Position numbers and translations under genes: made by a program. DNA of 64,000 nucleotides from Cymodocea nodosa (Eukaryota > Streptophyta > Magnoliopsida > Alismatales > Cymodoceaceae), in NCBI GenBank assembly GCA_036874045.1, contig CM072339.1, positions 7,571,501 to 7,635,500 of the forward strand, given 5' to 3'. The stretch's first letter is position 1. Every line of letters begins with the position of its first letter. Below the pieces are notes generated by a model that was not told the origin of the DNA, searched no databases, and saw only the letters and a program-made list of their open reading frames with translations. Positions 10,832 through 20,283 of the stretch are shown in pieces.

Positions 10832-12400
10832 ATGGCTACTGGAAATGGTAATTTTTCTTTATATGAAGGCCAAAATCTTAATCATCCTCCTTTATTAAAG
10901 AGACAAAAATAAACATGTTGATTCATAAGTATGAACTCTTTAGGATGCATGAAGATGAAAATATTTCTGAGATGTTTTCTAGATTTCTTGATATCATAAA
11001 CTCTTTAAAATGTTTAGGAAAGAATTTTGAACAGAAGGATTTGGTGAGGAAAATTCTTAGATCCCTAAGTTCTAAATGGTCTCAGAAAGTAACATCAATT
11101 GAGGAAAAAGTTTTACAAGAAAAAGGCTTTGAAGGTCACTTGGGATGACACGTCTGAAGAGTCTGAATCTGAGGAATCAACATCAAAATTTTCACATTCA
11201 AAAGGAGAACAAAGGTTAGAAGACGTTGCTCATGTGTGCTTCATGGCAGATGAGTCTGAGGTAGTATCTGATCCTGAAAGTCATTCAGATTTCAACTTTG
11301 ATGAATTATTATGTGCTTATCATGCATTATTACAAAAACTTAAAGTATGTAAACTGGAAAATAATAATATTAGAAAATCTTCATCCATTATGGAAGAAGA
11401 AAATTGTTTCTTGTCTACTACTTTAGAAAAGTTTAAATGTGATAATGAAAATCATGCTAGAGATTTGCAAAGATTTAGATTTAATGAATGTATCTTGCAT
11501 GAACAAATACAGAATATAAATGCTAAAAAATTAAAGATAGAATCTGAAAATGAAATGTTGAGAAACAATATAAATGAACTTGAATTAGAGATAGATAAAT
11601 TAAAACTGAGAGAGCAAGATTTAAATTCTACCATTGAGAAATGGAATTTAAGTCAAACTAAGTTAGACAAACTAACTAGTACCTCTACGGTGTCTTATAA
11701 ATTTGGCTTAGGATTTGATTATCCTGAATCTCAAGCCAACAAAGGATTTATTAGTTGCAGTTCAAGTAAATCTAAGACTAAAATTCCTTTTATTATGAAA
11801 CAAGGTAATAAATATGTAGAAGTAGGTACTTCAATGGATGAATCATGCAGTAATAATATATATCAATGTGATTTGTCGAATTGTACTTCTAACATGACTA
11901 TAAATGTTTCTAAAAATCTTGTTTCTTGTTCTGGAAATTCAGTTTCTAATGTTTCTAAAATTTCAGACAATTGTAGTAAACTGAAAATTTAGAAACTTGA
12001 GCATGTAATTCAATACACTGGTATTAGACCATTTACTCATTCTACATGTGATAAAACTAAAAATTCTTGTGCAGAAAAAGATTTTGTATGTACAAAAAAT
12101 GTTAATACAAGTACAAAATCTTGGTACGAACTTACTGAAATATATGAGCATAACCAAAATAAATTAACATCTGATAAAAATCTGTTTGGTCTTGATTATA
12201 CTACATCTGAAAACAAAAAGAATGATTGCAAACGCAATAATGCTATATGTGAGTATGAAGCTAATGATAAATCAATAGTACTTACAACTAATAAGAATAT
12301 AAATGATAATGTTAAACTATTTTTAAACAAAAGGAAGAAAGATGTGTTTAATGAACTTGGTCCTCAACAACATTGGGTACCAAGAAAAAGTTTTTCTTAA
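10832..12400 (+). pseudogene. B1 gag with coiled-coil C-terminus (deleted)
   Basis: Gag would form the particle that packages element RNA. It starts MATGNGNFSLYEGQNLNHPPL, as in B4. An internal deletion then joins CCTCCTTTA to TTAAAGAGAC, removing about 80 codons of the capsid domain. A second deletion after SIEE removes the zinc knuckle. From 11099 a long frame encodes FYKKKALKVTWDD, an acidic stretch, and then a coiled coil (about 11310-11650, Leu/Glu/Lys heptads such as LELEIDKLKLREQDL). A TAG interrupts at 11990-11992. The frame resumes to GPQQHWVPRKSFS and ends at TAA 12398-12400, which is in frame with pol. Confidence 0.82.
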
Positions 12401-12412
12401 TTTGTGTTGCAG
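11261..12412 (+). other. Candidate GT-AG intron between gag and pol (B1)
   Basis: Begins GTAGTATCTG directly after codon GAG and ends TTTGTGTTGCAG directly before GAGGAA, so both sites are phase 0. The length, 1152 bases, is a multiple of three. It holds the coiled-coil gag region and the gag stop TAA (12398-12400). The 3' end is U-rich (TTTTTCTTAATTTGTGTTGCAG) with possible branch-point strings CTCAAC and CTTAAT. The sequence left after removal would read ...MADESE-EEITSKWILDSG, the same fusion seen directly in B4 at 45450/45451. Confidence 0.7.
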
Positions 12413-13459
12413 GAGGAAATAACATCAAAATGGATCTTGGATAGTGGAGCGTCAAGTCACATGACTGGACAAAAAATTCTATTACAAAATTTTACAAATA
12501 CCATGAAAGGAAGTGTAACATTTGGAAACAAAAGCCAATATAAAATCATAGGTATGGGCAATGTTCAAATAACTCCTACTTGTGTTATTTCGAATGTACT
12601 ATATGTAGAAAACCAAGGATTTAATTTGCTGAGTGTCATAAAAGATAAAGGTATATTTTTAAATCAGGAAAAATATGCAGATGAAATGCTTAAGAAATTT
12701 AATTTTAATGATACAAGGATTCGAGGAACTCCTATGAGTACTACTTTAAAGTTAGATATTGATGATATAGGAAAATCTATAGATCAAAGAAAATACATAA
12801 GTATGATTGGTTCTTTACTTTATTTGACTGCTAATAGACCTAATATTATGTTTGATGTGTGTGTTTGTGCTAGATTTCAATCTAATCCTAAGGAATCACA
12901 CTTAATTGCAGTTAAAAGAATATTAAGATATATACAAGGAACTAAAAATTTTGGATTGTATTATTCTAAGGATAGATCAATAGATCTTATAGGATATACT
13001 GATGCTGATTATGCAGGATCTAAATCTGATAGAAAGAGTACTAGTGGCACATGTCAATTATTAGGAAATAATTTGGTGTCATGGTTTAGTAAAAAGCAAA
13101 ACTGCGTAGCACTTTCTACTACAGAAGCTGAATATGTTGCTGCTGCACTATGTTGCACTCAAATTTTGTGGATAAGACAAACTTTAGAAGATTTTGGATT
13201 ATCTTATGATACAACTAAGATTTATTGTGATAGTAGTTCTGCAATAAATCTTTCCAAAAATCCTGTATTACATTCAAGAGCAAATCATATAGAGGTTAGA
13301 CATCATTTTCTAAGAGATAACGTAATTAAAAGAAAAATTAAATTAGAATTTGTGTCTAGTAAAAATCAATTAGCTGATATATTTACAAAACCTTTAGACG
13401 AAAATACATTCTGCAACATTCGATTAAATTTAGGTATTTGTAGGCTATGTGATGTCTAA
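12401..13459 (+). pseudogene. B1 pol, protease fused to RNase H by deletion
   Basis: Pol reduced by a large in-frame deletion. Protease is present at the start (WILDSGASSHMTGQ, catalytic DSGA). After LLSVIK, near 12639, the frame jumps to DKGIFLNQEKYADEM from the RT C-terminus, so integrase and catalytic RT (YVDD) are gone. RNase H is complete, with TDADYAGS, EAEYVA and CDSSSAINL, and ends LGICRLCDV and TAA at 13457-13459. The 351-codon frame has no stop, unlike other pol copies here. The joint has no GT/AG ends, so it looks like a deletion rather than splicing. Confidence 0.85.
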
Positions 13460-14929
13460 AATGCTTAAACTCCACATAAAAAGATAAATATTATTGATGA
13501 TGTTGTTCACCTCATAGATACTATCTAAACTACTACTTAAGATACTATGTATTTATTATAAAATCATAGTAGTATCTTATTGATTTTAAGTAGTTTATCA
13601 ATTTTAATGGTTTTTACAATTTTAAGTGGAAGTGTAAATGAAAAACATTAAATACTTCTGACATTCTGAAATTTTGATTAAATATTTTCTTTGAATCAAG
13701 GAAAATGCATATGATCATGCATAAATTTGACTTAATTGATTAAACTTGTAGAATAAGTTATATGTAACTCATCTTAAACTGTTAATCAAAAGTATAAGCT
13801 TATTGAAACTGATTCATGTTCTCAGTACAATCATAGAAGTAAAAATTGTATGAGATTTGTGTTTTATTACATCTGTATTAATGGAATACATATATACTGT
13901 GCTTAAAGAGAAAAGTGCTTACAAAGTGAAAATCTTTGAGAGTTTATTAATCAGTTTGATCACGAGCCTTTTGTACTTGAGCAGATAGGTATGTAAGGAT
14001 TGTTGTCCTGAAAAATGATTCTTTAAATCTGGCAACCTAAGGTCCTGATCAGATATGGGATTGTTGATTGAAAGCTCATTACACGGGTACATTAGAAAGC
14101 TCTTGTATGATTCAAGCTTTTCAAACTAACTTTTAAAGAAAATTATCAATATTTACTGTCTTGAAAAGAAGAAGTTGTTTCATTAATTACAGATATCTTT
14201 GAATCGCATATAGTTTCTACCAATATGGCTACTGATTTATTGAATCAACATTAGTACTTTTGAAAACGTTTATTTGAGATACATTCTTTTATTCTCCTTG
14301 AATTAATCGCATTGAGTTCAAAGTTGTGTTTTGATTCATATATAGTAGGAATTGATTCTGGAAATCATTTTTGATAATATCAGGATAACGAAAGTCTCTA
14401 AAAAGAAAATTTAAAAGTATAGTTATACTTAACATCTCTTGTCACTACAAGCATATTTTGTATTTTGATTGAATATATTTGAAGTATATTTGTAGGGGGA
14501 GGATTAACAATGTTGAAAATAGATTAATATAATTTAGAATACAAATCTTAGTTAATCTGAATTAATGTCCTCTTAAAATCTTGATGAAATAATTTAAAAA
14601 GACAAATAAACTATTTTAGATTCAAAGGACAAAAAGTTCAAATAGTTTACAATGTTCTCAAGATAATGTTAAGTTTAGCTTGTATGTTGTTTTCGGAATG
14701 TTTCAATTGGAAGCATCTGAAAATTGTTTTAAGTGTCCTAACTAGACGTTATGTTAGATAAGGTAACATGTAAAACTGCCTCTAAACAGCATTTTACTCG
14801 TTAGGTTAGTTAACTCAACGAGTTATACTTGAATATTTTCAGGTACCTTGATTGAATAAACTTTATTCAATATTTATTTAATTTCTAAACCCGACTTCTC
14901 TTCACGTTGAGTTATACGCCTAAAAACCC
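13460..14929 (+). other. Pol to ORF3 spacer of B1
   Basis: Non-coding, conserved in all five family B copies. It holds a hairpin just after pol (13528-13595; AAGATACTATG ... CATAGTAGTATCTT) and a PPT-like AGGGGGAGG at 14494-14502. A dyad at 14797-14822 belongs to the ORF3 promoter candidate. No ORF was found. Confidence 0.7.
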
Positions 14930-14938
14930 TATTTAAAC
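14797..14938 (+). promoter_or_regulatory. Candidate ORF3 promoter of B1
   Basis: A 26-base dyad (CTCGTTAGGTTAG / TTAACTCAACGAG) at 14797-14822 lies about 108 bases before the TATA-like TATTTAAAC at 14930-14938, which is 90 bases before the ORF3 ATG. The TATA-to-ATG distance is also 90 in B2 and B4, and the dyad is kept in all copies. The half-site equals those of the LTRs. Confidence 0.5.
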
Positions 14939-15019
14939 ACTTATTACACGGGCACTTAGGTTATTTGTAAACTTTGTCAAGAAAATCTTTCCCGCTTGTT
15001 GTTGTTACAACCTGCAACG

Positions 15020-17286
15020 ATGGTCTCCAAGTTCTACGAAGGTCGTGGCAGAGGAAAAGGAAAAAGCAAAAGAGATGTAAAAGGAAAAGAAATAGAGAAT
15101 GATGAAGTTCCATGTACTTGGTTTAAGAAAATAATTCGAGTAGACAAAAGGTTAGCAGAACTTTATAGAGATTACTTCTTTCCTTAGGGTATATTAGATG
15201 AAGTTAGACAAGAACTTCAACATACTGATGCAAATATTACATACATGGGTATTCATAGTAAATTTGATAGAGAATACAAAATGAAATGTGCTGAGATTGC
15301 ATTTTTGGAACAATATGCAAAATATTTGGAAAAAGGTGTAGGTTCATCTAATAGAACTCCTCAAACTCCTATAAACGGTACAAGACTACATGCATTTGAG
15401 GAAGAGCATGAATCAGCTATCCCTACTCCTTTATATTCAAAACAAATAGAATCAAATATTGCTGTAGACAAAACAAAAGTTGATTCTCTTCGAAAGGCCG
15501 TTGCAATAGAAAGTGCCTTAGAAGAATTAAAGCAGAAAACTTTTATGGAGCAATTTGAAAAGAAAACAGCAATACTTGAAAAGGAGAAACAAAAATGTTA
15601 TAGAAGAAGGAAAGTCAGAAAAATTATGTCTAAGGAAACAAAGTCTATTGAAAAAGGAAAATCAGATGAAAATTTATTTCCAGAGAACAATGTATGTCTA
15701 GACATTGTACCTTATTGTGCATCTGATAAACTCATCAGTTCTGAGCATACTGAAATTGATGAAGATAATGAGACTTTATTTTCCCTTGCTAGAAAACTTG
15801 AGAAGAAATCCAAGTCAAATATGAGCTCAAGTTTTTCTATTGGTACAAGTCCTGATGATGTAGAAATTGACAAATCAGAGCATCAAACACTTGACATTGA
15901 ACAAGTTATTGCGATATAATTGACAATGTTGAAGCAATAACTAGTTCACAGGCTAAATTGTCTAGAGTAGTAGATATTGAAATTATTAAGACTATAGAAG
16001 TGCTAAAAGTTAACCAGCCTTCTACGGAATCTATAGAAGTAGAGTCTGAGAATTCACAACATGAATCAATGGAATTATCTGTTGAACAAAATGAACAATT
16101 ACAGATAGATACACCAGCTGTAGAATTTGTGGAAAAATTGAACTCTGAACATTCTATAGAGATTGAACAGATGAATGTTGAGCATATTGACAATGTTCCT
16201 AACACTATTGAAGCTGAAGAATCAAGCTTACCTAAGCAGCTTCAAGATAATATTTTGGAAGAGGAACAACATGACATTCATTTTGAAGAAGGGGTTCCTT
16301 AAGATGAATTAAACTCTGAATCACGGCTTCAGGTATCACCTTCTTTGTGTACAATATTAAACATTCAAGGTAATGCAATTCATTTTAGATCTGAAGAAGC
16401 ATTGCAGAAAAATAATAATCTGATTACATGTCAGATTCTGCATGCTCGTCCAATAAAATTCAAAAATTTGATGGAAATAAGAGATCTGTTTGAGTTTCAA
16501 GGCCTCATTAAATTATTGCTAGTAGGAACGAAATGGAAGCAATACACAGAGCTTATTGTAGCTTTTTATAGCAATCTGGACAAGAATGGAAATTTTCTGA
16601 AAACTCAAATAAATGAACAGGAGTTTATATTATCTCCTGAGTTAATTTTTGAAGTTTTAGGATTAAAGAATGAAGGTGTTGTTGTTACCAACAAATTTGA
16701 CATGATAAGACAACTAGAATGGAACATTCAGTCTTTATCGAAAATTCCAGATGTATATTCTGAAATGAGATTAATGGAAAATCTAAATGTAGAGGCAAGA
16801 TTTATTACAAATATATTGCATGCAAATTTATTTTAGAGAGTTGGACACAATTTGGAAGTCAGCAGAAGCTGTTTATATTCAACTTATGGCCTACTGAATA
16901 GAATTCAAATAAATTGGTTTGATGTTTTTATGTCTCAACTACAGCATATGAGTTCAAAGTTATTTTATGGTGATGCTGTATGTAGAATCCTTGCAAGCCA
17001 ATTGACTTTATCTGACTGGCCCTCTGAAACTAAAGGCATGAGAGTATTTAGTGTCACAGATTTGCAAAAATTCCAAGCCATGCATAAACCTCAACGACAA
17101 CAACAACAACAACCTAATACAGACCATATACAACAACAACAATAAAATTATTCAGTTCAAGAAGAACAGCAAACCTAGCTACCTCTTGACTTAGATGTAG
17201 TGCTTAACGACATCAGAAATGATATTAGGCATCTAGGAGATAAAATATGTAATGCTATAAGTGATATACTTAGGAGGGGTCGATAA
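15020..17286 (+). pseudogene. B1 ORF3, post-pol gene (broken)
   Basis: Third gene of family B, between pol and the PPT. It starts MVSKFYEGRGRGKGK (basic) and continues through RTWFKKI-like and AEIAFLEQYAKYLEKG regions, a Lys/Glu-rich helical stretch, an acidic middle, and a region at about 16420-16710 (FEFQGLIK ... LIVAFYSNL ... FILSPELIFEVLGLKNEG). That region resembles the 'putative plant transposon protein' domain (Pfam PF20167, from memory). It ends with Gln repeats and a short helix (DIRNDIRHLGDKI). No transmembrane segment, so not envelope-like. Breaks: TAG 15185, one-base frameshift near 15913, TAA 16300, TAG 16834, TAA 17143. Function unknown. Confidence 0.8.
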
Positions 17287-17758
17287 CTGTTTTTGTTTGT
17301 TTCTGAATATAAAATGTAATGTTTGTATTACTTGTTTGACTGATTGAATAATACATTTTTTCTGTAAATGTGTTCAATTATTATTCTTGGTTACAGAAAG
17401 AGTTGTTGTAATTATATCTCTTATATATATATATATATTCTTTGTAATTATCTTTTTGATTAATGACAAAAAGGGGGAGAAATATTATAAAAAGATGATT
17501 ATGATCTTAATTGCATATATATATTATAAAAGGAGATGCTATTTAAATGGTTATTGTAACCTGACAGATGATAATTAGAAAACTAATACTTATATAATTA
17601 TTAACATCTGAGAGGTAAAATTTACACAAAAATTAGAAATAAGCTTAAGTGAACTTAAGTCAACAAACAAGTTTGTTGAATTAAAAGTTAACCCAACGAA
17701 GGTGCTTTGTTGAGTTAAACATATTTCATAATTGATTTAATATGGTTTTGTCATCATC
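17287..17758 (+). other. ORF3 to PPT spacer of B1
   Basis: Non-coding. It contains an internal PPT-like AAAAAGGGGGAGA at 17468-17480. Three stacked dyads follow at 17644-17720: CTTAAGTGAACTTAAG, CAACAAACAAGTTTGTTG, and a longer hairpin from GTTAACCCAACGAAG to CTTTGTTGAGTTAA. The same set is present in B2, B4 and B5. Confidence 0.7.
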
Positions 17759-17772
17759 AAAAAGGGGGAGAT
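17759..17772 (+). other. Polypurine tract of B1
   Basis: AAAAAGGGGGAGAT directly before the TGTTGAG of the 3' LTR. It is the expected plus-strand primer site. Confidence 0.9.
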
Positions 17773-18472
17773 TGTTGAGTATTTTTGTTTTGATGATGTG
17801 TGCTGAATGAAAATAATCATATTTGCTCAATTACTATTGCTTGTGAAAAGAAATTAAAATCATCAATTAATACAGAAAAAGCTTACTGATATAAATACTT
17901 GTCTGTACTAGATCTGAAGTTAATAACTAGTCGTTTCATTGCATTAATTTCTCATTTAGCTAAACGTTAAGTTAACGTGTGTTTTTATTGAAAAGCATGA
18001 TATGTTTTAATGTTATATCTTCTGTATCATGAACAGTGCACGTTTAGACAACTCGTTAAGTTAGAGTTTTGTTTGTATAGAGGTCACGTGAGAACTCGTT
18101 AAGTTAGAGGTTTAAAGGTTAAAATAGGTCACGTGATAACTAGTTAAGTTAGTGAGTAAAAGAAGAGACGAACCCGTTAAGTTAGTGTTGTACACGTGGT
18201 GAAATTATAAGTTACGAATGTCATATTGTATCACGTGAGGTGCACATGTTTAACTCGTTAAGTTAACATAACTAAATGCGTTGAGTTGCTATATTGAACA
18301 CTAAGGCAACGCGTTAGGTTAGCGTTATAAACTTATGTTGTTATTTTTGCACGTGATAAAAGTCTTATTATAGAAACATTTGTTTATTACTGAATCGGTG
18401 AGTTAAAGTTTTTTTCAAAGACTTACAGTTGTAACTATTCGAAATGTAACTTAAGTCATGTTTTCAGGTCTT
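17773..18472 (+). repeat. B1 3' LTR, first part (before element A)
   Basis: TGTTGAGTATTTTTG onwards, matching the LTR at 8880 up to TTTTCAGGTCTT. The LTR is cut by element A and continues at 26441. The U3 half-sites and CACGTG boxes are mostly kept. Confidence 0.9.
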
Positions 18473-18477
18473 GACAC
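18473..18477 (+). repeat. Target-site duplication of element A, left
   Basis: GACAC before the LTR of element A, repeated at 26436-26440 after its end. The uninterrupted site in other family B LTRs reads CTTGACACGTGTCTC, for example at 9578. Confidence 0.92.
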
Positions 18478-20230
18478 TATTAGGACCCTAGTATTTTGAT
18501 AATGCAAAAACCTATGTGAGGAAACCAAATTGTATTTCATAGATATGTTAGCTTAGCAAAAGATCAGAAAGCAGACGAACAGATGGAGAAAGTTTTAGAA
18601 GATACTGCTATAGAACTACAGGAAAATCGGAGAGTTACAAGTCTAAGTATCCGAAGAGCAAGAGTAAAACAACAGCAAGACTATCGGATAGTTAGAAGGA
18701 TAACTATCCGAATTTTACAAAGCCTTCGGAGAGTTATTATATCAGACAGTTAAGTTGGTTGAATGATTGGAGAGTTATGGAGTTAACTATCCGAAAGAAA
18801 AAGGGAAAATCGGAAAGTTAGAAAGGCTAACTATCTGAAACTTAAGTCATTCAATAAATCACGTGTAGAAATACAGAACGGAAGCTTAAAGGACTTGTCG
18901 GAGAGTTAGATAATTATCCGAGTTTTCTTTTCGGAGAATTAGATAACTATTCAAGTTTTTCGGTAAGTTACATGCATAACTTTCCGAAACTTAAGTCATT
19001 TTATTACGCACGTGCAAAATGAAGAAGTCGGCAGTTGAAAGCTTGAAAGGGAAATCGAAGAGTTAGAAAGAAAACTATCCGGAATTTCAAAAGAGTTTCG
19101 GTGAGTTACAGTTTAACCATCCGAAACTTAAGTCACTGAATTTCCCACGTGCAGAATTCCAGAAAGAAGTGCAAATAAGTTTTCGAAGAGTTAGAAAGAT
19201 AACTATCCGAAATCCTAAAGCGTTTCGGTGAGTTACAAGGATAACCATCCAAAACTTAAGTCAGCCTTTATACACGTGCTGAATTAAAGCAATCGGAAAG
19301 TTAACAGAGACAAACTATCCGACAAGTATATAACTGTTCAGTGAGTTACAGTTATAAGTATCCGATTGGATGACAGCTCACATTTAAATATTCTAGAATC
19401 CTACCTAGCAGTAAAGGTTAAGTGATCTTTCAGTGAGTTACAGATACTCTTCGGAGAGTTGCATAGCTAACTATCCGAAAGGATAGGAAAATCGATGAGA
19501 TATCTTGAAACGATTTTCTGAACAGTAACTTACCGTATTGGGACTTGAATCTAATCAAGTACAGTAGAATACATTCGTTAGAAGAAAATATGATCGTTGT
19601 ACATATCAGGTATATATACAAGATACAAACAACAGATTTAGATAGCTTTTGCTCATATACATACAGAGATACAGTATACATTACAGATCAATTACTGATA
19701 TAGAAGAAAGCTCAAATTCAGTTCAACAAAGAATGGATTGAAAGCTGGATTTACAAGAAGATTCTTAAAGCTCTCCATGTGCTGAAAGTCTAATCCAAGA
19801 AGGATCATTTGGTTCGTGGCTTCAACCTGAAAGCTACATTTTGTTGTTGGTTTGAGTTTCGACCTGAAAACTCGTGAAGTTGGTTTTTTGGAGTTTATAC
19901 CTAAAAACATTTGAGTGTTGGTTTTCTAGAGTTTGTACCTGAAAACTTCTGTGTGGTTGGTTCTTGCTTCGACCTGAAAGCAAGTGTGTAAGTGTTGGTT
20001 GAAACACTTAGTGAAGCCTAAGTGACCCTTGGGGGTGGACTAGCCGAGTTGGTGAACCACCTAAAATTCCCTTGTATTTCTTACTTTTATTTCCGTTGTG
20101 CATGTTATTTTTATCTGATTAGTTCTTGTGCATTCAGATTAATCAAATTAGTTAGTAAAGTTTAAAATAGGCTAAATTACACTCTGTTCACCATTCACCC
20201 CCCCTCTGGTGAAGCCATTCGTTCCTAACA
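18478..20230 (+). repeat. Element A 5' LTR
   Basis: TATTAGGACCC ... TTCCTAACA, 1753 bp. The first dinucleotide is TA here against TG in the 3' LTR. It carries a long dyad array (18626-19490), then a downstream part with three repeats of a TTGGTTTTCTAGAGTTT / CCTGAAAAC type (19840-19990) and a C-rich end (CACCCCCCCTCTGG). A PBS follows two bases later. Confidence 0.92.
18626..19490 (+). repeat. Dyad array with periodic G-boxes in element A LTR
   Basis: About fifteen imperfect inverted repeats of the form TCGGAGAGTTA - short spacer - TAACTATCCGA; examples are CGGAGAGTTAGATAATTATC and CGGTGAGTTACAGTTTAACC. Four of them are followed by ACTTAAGTCA and, 10-14 bases on, CACGTG at 18860, 19009, 19146 and 19273. 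The spacing of 149, 137 and 127 bases gives a higher-order repeat of about 140. The array is repeated in the 3' LTR, with one segment shorter there. Confidence 0.85.
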
Positions 20231-20232
20231 AT

Positions 20233-20244
20233 TGGTATCAGAGC
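20233..20244 (+). other. Primer-binding site of element A
   Basis: TGGTATCAGAGC two bases after the LTR end, complementary to initiator-Met tRNA. It is the same primer as in family B. Confidence 0.93.
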
Positions 20245-20283
20245 AAGGTTGATCTCTTTTTATAGATTTAACCATCTGAGATC

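Noticed and set aside
12620..12660. The protease-RNase H joint in B1 as a second spliced product
   Set aside because: The missing segment does not start with GT or end with AG when compared with B5, so a genomic deletion is more likely.
15906..16205. Cys/Ser/Thr-rich antisense frames opposite the acidic part of ORF3 (also 30818-31141, 56939-57430)
   Set aside because: They are mirror images of GAA/GAT/TCA-rich codons and follow the real ORF3 frame; no start context or homology.
15020..17286. ORF3 as an envelope-like gene
   Set aside because: No signal peptide, transmembrane helix or Cys-rich ectodomain is visible; the protein is charged and Gln-rich throughout.
17415..17445. TATATATA runs as promoters
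   Set aside because: Simple AT repeats of varying length between copies, with no conserved distance to a start codon.
18626..19490. Dyad array as a CRISPR array
   Set aside because: Repeats are imperfect, spacing is irregular at the short scale, spacers are not unique sequences, and the context is a plant LTR.
20233..20244. tRNA-like strings TGGTATCAGAGC as tRNA gene parts
   Set aside because: Only 12 bases complementary to a tRNA 3' end, placed two bases after LTR ends; these are primer-binding sites.
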